From assembly GCF_009711525.1 (NCBI RefSeq), contig NZ_SMLV01000410.1, positions 1-36,483 of the forward strand: a stretch of DNA of 36,483 bases, in the 5' to 3' direction. The DNA is from Fulvivirga lutimaris. GTDB lineage: Bacteria > Bacteroidota > Bacteroidia > Cytophagales > Cyclobacteriaceae. A program made the translations under genes and the position numbers. The notes beneath the pieces were generated by a model. The model searched no databases and was not told the DNA's origin. It saw only the letters and a list, made by a program, of their open reading frames with translations. Below, in pieces: positions 1 to 10,100 of the stretch (positions within the stretch are counted from its first letter, which is position 1; every line of letters starts with the position of its first letter).

Positions 1-2920
1 ACCCATTTTCAGCGCTTGTAATGGATTCAATTGTTAAAAGTTGTGATGCCTCGACTGCTGGTAAAAAATTGTTATCTCCATTCTGTATTGCGGTAATTGT
101 TACATCTCCGAATTGGTGAATTCTCAAGACACCAGAATCATCAACACTCGCTATTTCATTATTTGATGAAATGAAACTTACCAATAATCCAGATGATGAG
201 GTGGCCTCTAGTTGATGCAAGGCTCCAATGCCTAATTCAGGTAATGTGTTAAAAGTGATAACTTGTGTTGCTTTGGTAATAGTTAAATTTTCTCTTACTT
301 CTTCTGCAGGTTCAAAATTAGAATCTCCAGGTTGATTGGCTGTTATAACAGTAGTACCGACACCAACAATCTCTATCATAGTACCATTTACTCTTGCAAC
401 ACTTTCATCTGAGCTTTTAAATTCTAATGATAGAGATGATGATGAACTGGCCTCTATTTCAAAATCTGGATCTAAAATAGTCTTAATATCAAATGGTTGA
501 AAAATAATAGTCTGATTAGATTTTTCTACAGTTAAAGTTTGAATGACAGATATGGCGGCATTATAATTATCGTCACCAGTCTGACTGGCTGTTATTGAAG
601 TAATCCCAACACCAGTAATTTCAATTACGCCCTGATTTATTAACGCTACAGAAGGGTTTGAGCTAGTAAAAGATACCGGCAGCCCTGATGACGCACTTGC
701 GTCAATCGTAAAATCAGCATCACCATATGTGGAATTGGCTATCTCATTGAATGAAATAGTCTGATCTGATTTATTGACTATCAATAATTGTGATACATCT
801 GGAGCTGCTGCAAAATTATCGTTACCAGATTGTGAAGCAGTAATTGATGTACTTCCAGCTCCAACAATAGTTACAGTATTGCCAGATATAGTAGCTATAC
901 TTGGGTCGGCACTAGTATACGTAATTGGTAAATTTGAACTTGCCACTGCACTCAATTCAAAGTTATCATCACCATATGTAACATTACCTAAAGCCGAAAA
1001 TGTAATAGTTTGAGTGTCTTTTACTATTAGTGTTTGATCAACACTATTTGCTGCATTAAAATAAGAATCTCCGTTCTGAGTAGCGGTAATAGTGGTTGTA
1101 CCTACACCATTTATGGTTACAGTAGAACCAGAAATGCTAGCAACAGCAGGATTTGATGAAACATAATTAAGGTTAAGCCCTGAAGATGCTGAACCTTCAA
1201 GTTCAAAATTCGAATCGCCAATTACAACACTCATAAGAGACTCAAATGTTATTATCTGATCTGACTTTGTACAATCAATACCCGCGTCATCAATAACCCA
1301 CCCGAATGAATTTGTTAAAATATTTCTCGAAGCCTCCGCTAAACAATATGAAACGCCTGTAACACCAAATGCGACACTACTAATACTTGCCTTACTTGCC
1401 CAGCTATTGAGCAATTTGTCGTAGTTATAGTTTTTAAGAGCAGTAGAGTTGAGCATCTGCTCCATAGTAGTAACCTTACTAATATCCCATGCGCTGATGT
1501 CTTGATTGAACTCTGAAGAAAACCGAAACATAAACGACATGTCTGTTACATTTCCTGTTTCCCAATTATTTAAAGGTTGATTGAACAAAGATAAATTTGA
1601 GAACATGCCTTTCATATTAATGACACTGCTAGTATTCCATAGATTGATATTTTGGTTAAAAGCAACAGCAGAACTGAACATATGTGACATATCTGTCACA
1701 TTAGCTACATTCCACGAGCTCAAATCCTGGTTGAATTTTATGGCTTGATTAAACATTGCCGACATGTTAGTTACATTGGATACATCCCAGCTGCCAATAT
1801 CCTGATTGAAAGCATCTGTTTGACGAAACATAAATGACATATCGCTAACTATAGAAGTATTCCAAGAGCTAACATCCCCATTGAAAACTGTGCAGCCATT
1901 AAACATATAGCTCATGTTCGTCACATTGCTAACATCCCAATTATTCAGATTACTGTTAAACTTGATCGCCCCACTGAACATTGCTGACATAGAGTTCACA
2001 TTGCTGACATTCCAATTATTCAATTCACTGTTAAATGCCTCAGCATTGTAAAACATAGCAGACATATCAGTTACACTACTAACATTCCATGAACTTAAAT
2101 CTGCATTAAACTTAGTTGCACCGAAAAACATAGAATTCATTGTTGTTGCTGCGCCAACATCCCATGTGCTTATATCCTGATTGAAGTTTTTCGCTGAATT
2201 AAACATGTATGACATGTCTTCTACCTTACTCACATCCCAGTTACTGAGGTCGCCATTGAACAAATCCGTTTGAGAAAACATATATCTCATATTATCCACA
2301 GCACTAACATCCCAATTACTTACATTACCGTTAAAAAACTTCGCTTGGTAAAACATTTGATCCATGTTTGTAATAGTACTCACATCCCAATTATTAAGAT
2401 CTCCATTAAAGTTGGTAGCTCCTGAGAACATTCTGAATAGTGTGGTGGTATTTGACAAGTCTGGAGCATCAGAGGCATTATAAATTAAGTTTTCACATCC
2501 ATTAAAAGCACGGTTCATAGACTCCCATTGAATATCACCCCATGCATCAATTCTCAATATTTTTTGCTTGTCACCAGCATCTCCAAAACGAATTGCAGGA
2601 AATTGGCCGGATATAGATACTTGATAAGTACCTGAAGAAGAATAAGTATGTATTATATCGCCAGTTATACCTGTGTCACTGGTACCATCACCCCAATCCA
2701 CCGTATAATCATAAGTAAACCCGAATGCTGTAGCTGTTGGGATTTTTATTTGATTGTCATTTGAGCTGCCGGGATTATCAGTTTTCCAAATGGTAACAAA
2801 TGGGTTCTGCCCCATTAAATTACCAGCTGAAAAGAAAATGATGAGAATCAAAAGTGGCTTTTTGAATTTCAGATTCTTCAAATAAAAAAGAATACTATTA
2901 CTCTTAAAACATGACTTCAT
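1..2920 (-). CDS. BspA-like (DUF285) surface protein with PKD-like and Ig-like repeats, partial
   Basis: The reading frame opens at the ATG at 2920 and stays open to the left edge (973 codons), so the C-terminus is missing. Residues 1-38 look like a signal peptide with a long N-region, ending near GNLMGQ. Residues about 68-105 are PKD-like (VDWGDGT, then HTYSSSGTY). Residues about 153-502 are BspA/DUF285 leucine-rich-type repeats with consensus WDVSnVTnMSxMFxxAxxFNqDL. Residues 552-966 are five Ig-like repeats of about 83 residues (QTITF...YGD...SSGLP...ITAxQxGDxNFxAA). Proteins of this build are cell-surface adhesins in Bacteroidota, and many leave by type IX secretion. The last visible residues (ITSAENG) look like the linker that often precedes a type IX sorting domain; this is an inference because that domain would lie outside the window. 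It stands alone with its own upstream region. Confidence 0.88.
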   Translation of the reverse strand, partial: MKSCFKSNSILFYLKNLKFKKPLLILIIFFSAGNLMGQNPFVTIWKTDNPGSSNDNQIKIPTATAFGFTYDYTVDWGDGTSDTGITGDIIHTYSSSGTYQVSISGQFPAIRFGDAGDKQKILRIDAWGDIQWESMNRAFNGCENLIYNASDAPDLSNTTTLFRMFSGATNFNGDLNNWDVSTITNMDQMFYQAKFFNGNVSNWDVSAVDNMRYMFSQTDLFNGDLSNWDVSKVEDMSYMFNSAKNFNQDISTWDVGAATTMNSMFFGATKFNADLSSWNVSSVTDMSAMFYNAEAFNSELNNWNVSNVNSMSAMFSGAIKFNSNLNNWDVSNVTNMSYMFNGCTVFNGDVSSWNTSIVSDMSFMFRQTDAFNQDIGSWDVSNVTNMSAMFNQAIKFNQDLSSWNVANVTDMSHMFSSAVAFNQNINLWNTSSVINMKGMFSNLSLFNQPLNNWETGNVTDMSFMFRFSSEFNQDISAWDISKVTTMEQMLNSTALKNYNYDKLLNSWASKASISSVAFGVTGVSYCLAEASRNILTNSFGWVIDDAGIDCTKSDQIITFESLMSVVIGDSNFELEGSASSGLNLNYVSSNPAVASISGSTVTINGVGTTTITATQNGDSYFNAANSVDQTLIVKDTQTITFSALGNVTYGDDNFELSAVASSNLPITYTSADPSIATISGNTVTIVGAGSTSITASQSGNDNFAAAPDVSQLLIVNKSDQTISFNEIANSTYGDADFTIDASASSGLPVSFTSSNPSVALINQGVIEITGVGITSITASQTGDDNYNAAISVIQTLTVEKSNQTIIFQPFDIKTILDPDFEIEASSSSSLSLEFKSSDESVARVNGTMIEIVGVGTTVITANQPGDSNFEPAEEVRENLTITKATQVITFNTLPELGIGALHQLEATSSSGLLVSFISSNNEIASVDDSGVLRIHQFGDVTITAIQNGDNNFLPAVEASQLLTIESITSAENG
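23..1267 (-). repeat. Five tandem Ig-like domain repeats (246-252 bp each)
   Basis: Units begin at residues 552, 634, 717, 800 and 883 of the partial surface protein, each with K(S/D/A)xQxIxF and ending in an ITAxQxGDxNFxxA strand plus QxLxV. The first three share a YGD/IGD turn; the last two have lost it. They resemble the Big-type domains used as stalks in exported Bacteroidota proteins and would hold the BspA repeats away from the outer membrane. Confidence 0.85.
1415..2464 (-). repeat. DUF285/BspA repeat array, 25-residue (75-bp) period
   Basis: This lies inside the partial surface-protein gene. The repeat tryptophan falls at residues 178, 203, 228 and every 25 residues up to 478: thirteen in exact register without insertion or deletion. 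A half-conserved copy precedes the first and a degenerate one follows the last. Copies differ enough that they are not recent identical duplications. They probably form a solenoid displayed at the cell surface. Confidence 0.9.
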
Positions 2921-3258
2921 TTCGAAACGATTAAAAAATTACACATGCTCAAGAATATGCCTTCAGAGTGATAAAATGGTTAATTATAATTATTCTTAAC
3001 GCCTTTACTTATCTCAATAAATCTGACAGGATTAATTATTAAGATCTGTCCATTAGAACTTCAATTTTAAGTACCTTGATATGATAGTAATTAATAAATT
3101 GGGAAGGGCTCAATTAGCAACAATTCAATTATTAGGAGGGTAAATAATAATTATGTCTAACTATTATTATTGAAATGAGATTCATTAAATGGTCTAGTTA
3201 ATATATCAACAAGATTGCTAACCATTCTTTATGAAGAAATGACACTACCAGGAGGTAT
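2921..3258. other. Intergenic region upstream of the BspA-like gene
   Basis: No coding frame of useful length is visible on either strand. It should carry the promoter of the minus-strand surface-protein gene starting at 2920, but no convincing Bacteroidota promoter (TAnnTTTG at -7) was found. Two purine-rich AGGAGG-like stretches on the plus strand (near 3136 and 3250) precede no real gene. Confidence 0.5.
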
Positions 3259-3287
3259 AAAAAAAAGCGACCCAATCGAGTCGCTTT
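3259..3287 (-). terminator. Rho-independent terminator of the DUF2911 gene
   Basis: An 8-bp stem AAAGCGAC/GTCGCTTT (3264-3271 with 3280-3287) is followed, reading the minus strand, by a run of eight T. It lies 22 bp past the stop codon of the gene ending at 3310. Confidence 0.85.
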
Positions 3288-3309
3288 AGATTTTTAGATA
3301 TTTTCTGCT

Positions 3310-3891
3310 TTACAATCCTATCGGTACTCTTACCATGGTATCGTCCCAGGCGATAATCATGTGGGCGCCTGGTTCAGCTTCTTCAAACATAATGCTCATG
3401 TTCTCCACAGTACTTTCAGTTTTCTGCTTTGGTACTTTTATAGTTGCTACCATGCTGTCATCTGGCTTATAAGAGTAGTGTCCCCAACCATCTGTATCAG
3501 AACTGAAATGAATAGTCCAATCATCTTCTCCTAGTAATGCATACATTGTATATCTCCCTGCAGGCACCTTTTTACCGTCAATGGTTACGTCCTGAAAAAA
3601 CATGATTTCGGTAGATTCATTTGCACCCACTCTCCAGATATTACCTGGTTTTTCCAATTCGGTAAATACTTTTCTTCCTTTTGCCTGCGGCCTTGAATAA
3701 GTAACTCGAATTATTGGTTTTGCATTCTTTTCTGCATCTGTCTTTCCGAATGCTCTAAAAGCTACTCTTGATGGGTAATACGCCATATCCATAGGACTTC
3801 CATCCAATTTTGGAAACTCCTGTGCATTCGCATCAGGATTTGCAACTAAGCAAGCAAGTACAACTAATGATAGTAATAAGATTTTTTTCAT
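3310..3891 (-). CDS. Exported DUF2911 family protein
   Basis: A 193-residue protein with an N-terminal signal peptide (MKKILLLSLVVLACLVANPDA, cleavage near ANAQ). The body carries the DUF2911 pattern: RVTYSRPQAKGRKVF, then NIWRVGANEST, then DVTIDGKKVPAGRYTMYAL and DDWTIHFSS. DUF2911 proteins are common in Bacteroidota, are predicted to be periplasmic or surface beta-sandwich proteins, and have no assigned biochemical role. It has its own upstream gap (131 bp) and a strong terminator, so it is probably monocistronic. Family call is firm; function unknown. Confidence 0.88.
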   Translation of the reverse strand: MKKILLLSLVVLACLVANPDANAQEFPKLDGSPMDMAYYPSRVAFRAFGKTDAEKNAKPIIRVTYSRPQAKGRKVFTELEKPGNIWRVGANESTEIMFFQDVTIDGKKVPAGRYTMYALLGEDDWTIHFSSDTDGWGHYSYKPDDSMVATIKVPKQKTESTVENMSIMFEEAEPGAHMIIAWDDTMVRVPIGL

Positions 3892-4022
3892 TTTGATAAG
3901 TTTAAATGTTATAACACTATAAATGTAATTAATCGGAAAAGGTTTAAAATGTCAGCTAAGAGCTAAAATTGAATTGAATTCTCTTTGTTTCTGTATTGTT
4001 AATCCAAAAACAAATTCAGGTG

Positions 4023-4535
4023 TTACCTTCCAAAATCATCCTGGACTCTGATAATATCATCTTCATCAGAAGGTTGATTTGCATCTGTGTGTTGCCAAAT
4101 TTCTGCAAGTACACCCCAACTAGAAAGTCCAACTAATCTATGCCTTTGACCTTGAGTAAGGCGTATTTCATCTCCAGCCTTCAATGTTTTAACTTCATCT
4201 TCCTCATCTGTTAAGCTTGTGATCACCCCTACATTGTTAGAGAGGCTTCGCCAGATCTCAGCTCTTCTATTATGATATTGCCATGAAAGTCGTTTACCTG
4301 GTTCTACAACCAGAATTTTAGGACTTAGCTTTCCGCTAATTTTTAGTGATGACAGCTCAACACCTGGAAAGAACAACTCCGCAAATTCTTGCGCCTGACC
4401 TTCATCAATAACAAAGAAACCTCCCCATGGTCTGTTAAAATCTTGCGATACAACATTGATTTTTAAGGATTTAAGGTATTCAGCTATTTCCTGAAATATG
4501 TCATGGCGATCAGTGCCTTTTAGTTCTAGTTGCAT
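4023..4535 (-). CDS. Cupin-fold protein, mannose-6-phosphate isomerase-like
   Basis: A 170-residue cytoplasmic protein without signal peptide. The C-terminal half (about 80-155) is a cupin: EPGKRLSWQYHNRRAEIW gives the metal-binding H and E of the first cupin motif, and GDEIRLTQGQRHRLVG the glycine and histidine of the second. This resembles the C-terminal domain of type II phosphomannose isomerases/GDP-mannose pyrophosphorylases, but the nucleotidyltransferase domain is absent. The N-terminus contains RPWGGFFVIDE, also typical of this Bacteroidota group, often labelled phosphoheptose isomerase on weak grounds. It probably binds a sugar phosphate and metal. Sugar isomerase activity is plausible but not shown. 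It is not tightly linked to a neighbour. Confidence 0.75.
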   Translation of the reverse strand: MQLELKGTDRHDIFQEIAEYLKSLKINVVSQDFNRPWGGFFVIDEGQAQEFAELFFPGVELSSLKISGKLSPKILVVEPGKRLSWQYHNRRAEIWRSLSNNVGVITSLTDEEDEVKTLKAGDEIRLTQGQRHRLVGLSSWGVLAEIWQHTDANQPSDEDDIIRVQDDFGR

Positions 4536-4697
4536 ATTAATCTCTAATCTCTTGTTGTAGTATAATCCAAAGATATTGGATTGTATCTATTAAGAAGCGA
4601 TTTTTGATAATAATGTATATTAGAGTCTCCCTGATGGCTATGCACTGTTTTATTAATCTATTTTAGGTCATACTTATGCTAAGCATCAAAACCACTT

Positions 4698-4732
4698 AAA
4701 AAAATAGAGGCTAACTTAAAAAAGTCAGCCTC
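4698..4732 (-). terminator. Terminator of the first SusC-SusD operon
   Basis: An 11-bp stem with one G-T wobble (4707-4717 with 4722-4732) is followed on the minus strand by a T-rich tract (complement of 4698-4704). It lies 24 bp past the stop of the gene ending at 4756. Confidence 0.8.
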
Positions 4733-4755
4733 CATCCATTATAAAATCACCTAAA

Positions 4756-5646
4756 CTAAATCTTCACTAATCTAATAGTAGTTTGGGCTGCTGGGCCACA
4801 ATCTCCGTTCACATCCTCTGTCAAGGTAATTTCTAGCACACTGTCATCAGTAGGATCAAATGAGCTAGGAACATCAGCAGAGCCGAAGCTTATACCCGAC
4901 ACACACTGCAACCCAGAATTCTGGTTATCAGAAAACAAGACTCGCTGGCATTCCAGTCTAAACTGAAATGTTTGTGCTTGATTGCCAATACCAAATGATG
5001 GAAGGTACGTAGCCTCAAAAGAGCGCACAAAAGTACTTACTTCCTCCAAAGTTATAGGGCCTGCACCAAACAATGTCGCTCCACCACCTGCTGAACTACC
5101 AGTAACATCTACAATATTATACTCACCTGTAAAATCAGCATCTAGTGGGCAAGAAAATACTAATTGCGAAGTTCTTGGAGTATTTAAAACCGCCTCTGGT
5201 GTAGGGCTAGGTCCGGTAACATTGAGAATATAACTAAATGACCATGAATCTCCCGGATCTAGATCATCTTCAGTCAGAACATTTCCATTAATTGGAGCAT
5301 CCGCAAACAACTCTGCCAATGTCTGTGAAAAGCTATCACCAGTAACCGTATAAGTTACCGGGCTAGACTTTACTGGATCCGATGTATCAGGATCATCATC
5401 AAAGTCAGCAATGTTAAGCACCTTGGTCACCTCTACAGAAGCTATGGTGGTAGCATTCTGTTCTGCTTTGTCAAAATCTATTGTAATGTCAGAAGTTTGT
5501 TGATACAAGAAATTTAGTGATGCAGGAGGGTTTATGTTTGCATATAGCTCTCCTCCATCGGCCACATCAAATGGTTCATCACCACAACCAGTAATGATCA
5601 GCATAATAGCCAATGATAAAAACCCTATTTTAAATATATTTTTCAT
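4756..5646 (-). CDS. Outer-membrane lipoprotein of the first SusCD operon, unknown family
   Basis: A 296-residue protein with a lipoprotein signal (IMLIITGC, lipid cysteine at residue 21). The rest is rich in Asp, Ser and Thr and predicted beta strands, ending ...AAQTTIRLVKI. I recognise no Pfam family. It is the third gene of the operon, 32 bp after susD and before the terminator. That is the place where Sus-type loci carry SusE/SusF-like surface glycan-binding lipoproteins, so a surface ligand-binding accessory role is a reasonable inference from position only. A stretch rich in aspartate (FDDDPDTSD, about residues 82-90) could bind calcium. Confidence 0.7.
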   Translation of the reverse strand: MKNIFKIGFLSLAIMLIITGCGDEPFDVADGGELYANINPPASLNFLYQQTSDITIDFDKAEQNATTIASVEVTKVLNIADFDDDPDTSDPVKSSPVTYTVTGDSFSQTLAELFADAPINGNVLTEDDLDPGDSWSFSYILNVTGPSPTPEAVLNTPRTSQLVFSCPLDADFTGEYNIVDVTGSSAGGGATLFGAGPITLEEVSTFVRSFEATYLPSFGIGNQAQTFQFRLECQRVLFSDNQNSGLQCVSGISFGSADVPSSFDPTDDSVLEITLTEDVNGDCGPAAQTTIRLVKI

Positions 5647-5678
5647 ATTAATAATTTTATTTTTTTAATTAATAATTA

Positions 5679-7082
5679 TCATTTGAAAGCCCATAAAGGA
5701 ACATCAAGATTATTATTGGCTCCCTGATTGGCTATGGCCGCTGCTAAACTCTCAGCGTTAGTAATCCGCTCATTTTGAGCATATGTTATTCTTTTAGGAA
5801 TAGCACCACTTGGGTTGTTTCCTTTTACTCCATTTGGATTAGGTGTAAGCGCTGGAAATCCAGTTCTTCTGTAATTGACCCATACTTCTAACTCCGCCTG
5901 ACCATATAAGGCGATGTAGCTTTCATTCATGATAGCTTCAACAGCAGCAGTTGGAGATAACGCACTAATATCAGGTAGATTACCAATGTAAGTTGCTGCA
6001 TCTGCAGCTTCCACATCCATATAATCCATACTGGCCTGAACAGCAGCTACAAAAGATGTCTGTGCAGCCGCTGCTGAACCTGTTCTCACTAATGCCTCAG
6101 CCTCAATGAACTTCAATTCAGTGTATGAAATCAAAGGACTTGGAGCTGTGTTGACGGTCCAAAATAATCCTCCGTCACCAACGGTGGCTTCTGTGTAGAA
6201 GTTAGTACCGTCTGTAATCAAATCCTCACGAGGGTCGTTTCTTTCTCCTAGTTTTGTCACAAGGCCCTGATTGATTACCAATGTATTAGGACGCCCTCTT
6301 CCAAATAACGCATATGGATTAGAAAATGCTGAGGCTGCATCCCAAGTAAAGTCAGGCTGACCAGCTGAGCTGGTAAATGCACTGGCTATCTCAGTCAATG
6401 CACTCGATGCATTGCTGTTATTCACCTTTTGCAAGTGCATAAAATACCTCGCCTTAAGCGCATGTGCTGTAGCTATCCAGCTAGCTGCATCTCCATCAAA
6501 AATCAAGTCTGAACCTGACGCTGGTCCACCACCAACAGCCGGTTTACTTAACTCTGTAATAGCCTCAGACAAAAGTGTCTGAATATAATTGTAAATAGAC
6601 TCTTGTGAATCGTAACCTGGCTTTAGGTTCTCAGTTCCTAAGAATGCCTCTGTATAGGGCATGTCACCGAATATAGATGTACCTGTACCTAAAGCATTGG
6701 CCATTAATATTTTGGCAATACCTACGTAGTAAGGTTGTTCCTCCGCTGTTCCTTTCTCGATCATCACAACTGCATCCTTCATTACTCCGCCATAAAGGCC
6801 AAAATTCCAGAAGTTATTCAATACATTTTCGTCAATCACATAATTCTCTAAATCATTCTGCTGAGCATCAAAGCCAGAGAAATGCTGCATCAAAATACCT
6901 GACAACCTAGCTGCAGTACCTGACTGGTTGTAAGCGGCCTGCGTTATGGCAGCTGGCAATATCAAATTTAATTGAACGTCTGCCTGTCTTGTTGGGTCAA
7001 TGTTTTCATCACCATACTCGCAACTGGAGAGTGATACTGTAAAACCCAAAGTCAGTAATAGTATATATTTTAAATTTTTCAT
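5679..7082 (-). CDS. susD-like: SusD/RagB-like nutrient-binding lipoprotein (SusD-like 2 type)
   Basis: A 467-residue lipoprotein with lipobox VSLSSC (Cys 21), followed by the N-terminal pattern INxDPTRQADVQLNLILPAA and later WNFGLYGGVMKDAVVMI, AKILMANALG and IFGDMPYTEAF. This is the SusD/RagB family of the PF12771 type. It sits on the outer face of the outer membrane as the lid of the SusC channel and captures substrate for TonB-driven import. TPR-like helices in the first half and the C-terminal NYRRTGFPALTPN region are typical. It lies 28 bp downstream of its susC partner. This subgroup is often found without carbohydrate-active enzymes, as here, so the ligand may be peptide or another oligomer. 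Confidence 0.93.
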   Translation of the reverse strand: MKNLKYILLLTLGFTVSLSSCEYGDENIDPTRQADVQLNLILPAAITQAAYNQSGTAARLSGILMQHFSGFDAQQNDLENYVIDENVLNNFWNFGLYGGVMKDAVVMIEKGTAEEQPYYVGIAKILMANALGTGTSIFGDMPYTEAFLGTENLKPGYDSQESIYNYIQTLLSEAITELSKPAVGGGPASGSDLIFDGDAASWIATAHALKARYFMHLQKVNNSNASSALTEIASAFTSSAGQPDFTWDAASAFSNPYALFGRGRPNTLVINQGLVTKLGERNDPREDLITDGTNFYTEATVGDGGLFWTVNTAPSPLISYTELKFIEAEALVRTGSAAAAQTSFVAAVQASMDYMDVEAADAATYIGNLPDISALSPTAAVEAIMNESYIALYGQAELEVWVNYRRTGFPALTPNPNGVKGNNPSGAIPKRITYAQNERITNAESLAAAIANQGANNNLDVPLWAFK

Positions 7083-7110
7083 AATTAATATTTTTTTTAC
7101 CGTCTACTAA

Positions 7111-10100
7111 TTAAAATGTCACATTCAAAGTAGCTCCATAACTTTTGGTATTTGGCATATTGAAATAATCAAGGCCAATACCGTTATCAGCACCAGTTAA
7201 GTTAGTTTCTGGATCAATACCATCGTAGTCAGTTTTTAACCAAAGATTTCTCCCCTGTACTGAAAAAGACGCTCTGGAAAGCTTAAGCTTCTCAAGTATT
7301 GATGCAGGGATTTGGTAAGATAAAGTCAACTGTCTTAGTCTGATCCAAGACCCATCCTGGATATTCTCTTCTACCAATCCTCCAAATCCATACCTATTCC
7401 ATTTGTTTCCTCCGATACCATCAGCTGGATTGGCGAAATCTACAGGGATATTATTCACCGCCTCTGTTGGATTACCATCACCATCTGCTAGAACACCATC
7501 AAATACATAACCTCTGATTTCTCTTTCATCACCAGTTACCTTGGCCGTACCAAAAGTCTTTAATATCCCGCCTGTTCCATTCCAAATGTCACCTCCTTGT
7601 CTTATGTCTAATAAGGCTGATAAGCTAATACCTTTATAAGAGAAAGTATTTCTAATACCGGCAATCCAATCTGGGTTAGGGTCACCTAAGTACTTATCTC
7701 CAGCTGGGTCAACGTTGGGCCAGCCATTTGGACCTATCACCAATTTACCTTCAGCATTTCTTTGGAATGCATTGCCATATAGGGCACCATAAGGCTTACC
7801 GGCAATTACATTAGAAGAAGCAGAGGTAAATCCAGCTAAGAAGATTCTATCTGTTCCTTCTGCTAACTCTTTCACAAGCGACTCATATTGCGTGAAGTTA
7901 ACTTCAACATCCCATGAGAAGTCTCCCACCTTAACGGGATTTCCAGTGATTAATAGCTCATGACCCTTATTTTCTATAGTACCTGCATTGGCAATGGACC
8001 CGCCAAAACCTGTGGTATTCGAAATGTTAATGTTGATGATTTGGTCAACGGTTTCACTATTATAGTAGGTGTAATCAAAACCCAGTCTTCCGTTAAAAAA
8101 TTTGAACTCACCACCAAATTCATAAGTGGTGGTTAATTCAGCCTTTAACTTATCATTACCCAAAGTGGCACTTCTTTCAAACGCATTAGTTCCAAAAGCA
8201 GGGAATCCAACTCCAGCTATAAAACCATCGCCAGTTGCTTCTGCAGAATTGAAATAGCTATTGGTCACATAAAGAGGCGCATCATTACCTACCTGTCCCC
8301 AAGACCCTCTTAATTTTCCATAAGATAAGATAGGACCATTAGCAAGTCCAAAAGCTTCTGTGAAATCGAAACCTAACGCCACGGCTGGGTAGAAGAAAGA
8401 ATTAGCATCTTCTGGCAAGGTAGAAGACCAGTCATTACGGCCTGTGAAATTCAAGAATAAGAAATTCTTATAATCTAATTTAATATCTCCAAGAACACCA
8501 TTGATCTGCTTTCTATCCCATAATTCAAAAGTTTGGATTGTTGCAGCATTTGAGATATTACTAAATCCCGGTGACCCAAAATCAGTCCCAATATCTTCAC
8601 TTGTGTAAGCATCAAAAGTATAATAGTTATGTCCAAAAACGGCACTAATGTTTAAATCTTCATTTATGTCTTTATTGATGACAAATAATAAGTCAGAGTT
8701 TATATCGGTTCTATTTCTATCAAGATTTACAATAGTTCCTGTCGGAAATGCCGCTCCACCTTGATCAGCAAAACCTTTGGTTCTATCTGTATAATGATCG
8801 AGTCCGATTTTGTAGGTAGCTTTCAGCCATGGAGTAATCTCATATTGTAAGTTCACATTACCTATTATTCTGTTGACATTATCATCAAACTGGTTCTTTG
8901 CCACTGTCCAGTAAGGACTATCATAAACACCCGCTCTGTAACTTCGTTGTGATCCATCAGGTAATTGATAAGTAGCAGGATCATCTGCAGCCTCTTGTCC
9001 TGTTTTTCCGTTTCCAGCATCAAACGTGGGTGTATTTCTATACAAACCCAGTGCTACACCAGAAATGTTAGACCCTCTTTGTAGCCTACTTCCACCAGTA
9101 TTAGAGAAGGTAGCAGACATACCTGCAGTCAACTTATCATTGATTTTAGTATCTGTGGTAAGTTTGGCTGTAGTCCTTGCCCACTCAGAATTTGGCACTA
9201 TACCTGACGTAGTTAAATTACCAAAAGATAAATAGTAAGTAGACTTTTCATTTCCACCAGAAACTGAAATGTTTTTATCCCAAGTCTGTCCGGTAATAAA
9301 TAAATTCTCAGCATTATTATAGTTGCGTGCAGGTACACCATTTCCAGTACCTTTGGGTACTAATCGGCCATTTACATCATAAGGATAATCTGATCCATCA
9401 AACTCCAGATCAGCAATAGCTGGTCCATAGCTGTTTCCTTCAAACGTGTCTGGCCCTCTCCAAACATTAACACCACCAACGGGTCTACCCTGAGCATATT
9501 TCTTCTGGAATTCAGGTAATTTGTTTACCTGATCAAAAGTCAACGAAGTATTAAAATTCACTTTTGCCTTACCATTCTTACCCTTTTTAGTAGTAATAAT
9601 AATAGCACCATTAGCGGCTCTAATACCATAAAGTACCGTAGCAGAAGCGCCTTTCAGTACGGTCAATGACTCAATGTCGTTCGAATTGATATCAATCGCC
9701 CTGTTTGAGTTATCAACACCTCCGGTGCCATTACCCTGCCCCCCCTCTGAGTTATCAATTGGCACACCATCTACCACAAAAAGTGGTGAGTTAGAACCGT
9801 TAATGGAAGTGTTACCTCTAATTCTAATGTTAGCAGATGCTCCTGGTGAACCTGATGAACTCACAACACTCACACCTGCTACTTTTGAGTTCAATGCATT
9901 AACCAAGTTGGTCTCACGAGCATTGACAATGTCATCGGCTGCTACATTCTGAATAGAGTAACCTAATGCTCTCTTGTTTTGCTCAATACCAACCGCTGTA
10001 ACCACAACTTCAGAAAGTTGGGTGACATCCGGTGACATTTGAACATCGATTACTGATCTTGCACCCACTGCCACTTCTTCGGTTGAAAGTCCAATAAATG

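Noticed and set aside
774-1013. Plus-strand open frames opposite the Ig-like repeats, SusC genes and other minus-strand genes
   Set aside because: They are antisense shadows of repeat or membrane-protein coding sequence, with no signal, motif or promoter of their own.
1415-2464. CRISPR-like regular 75-bp repeat spacing
   Set aside because: The units are imperfect, in frame, and encode DUF285 repeats; there are no identical repeats with unique spacers and no cas genes.
2996-3058. Possible riboswitch-like inverted repeat GACAG...CTGTC before the BspA-like gene
   Set aside because: The arms are only five bases with a long AT-rich loop; no known riboswitch core is seen.
3153-3173. Plus-strand ATG behind an AGGAGGG stretch
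   Set aside because: The frame encodes only six residues, and Bacteroidota rarely rely on Shine-Dalgarno sequences.
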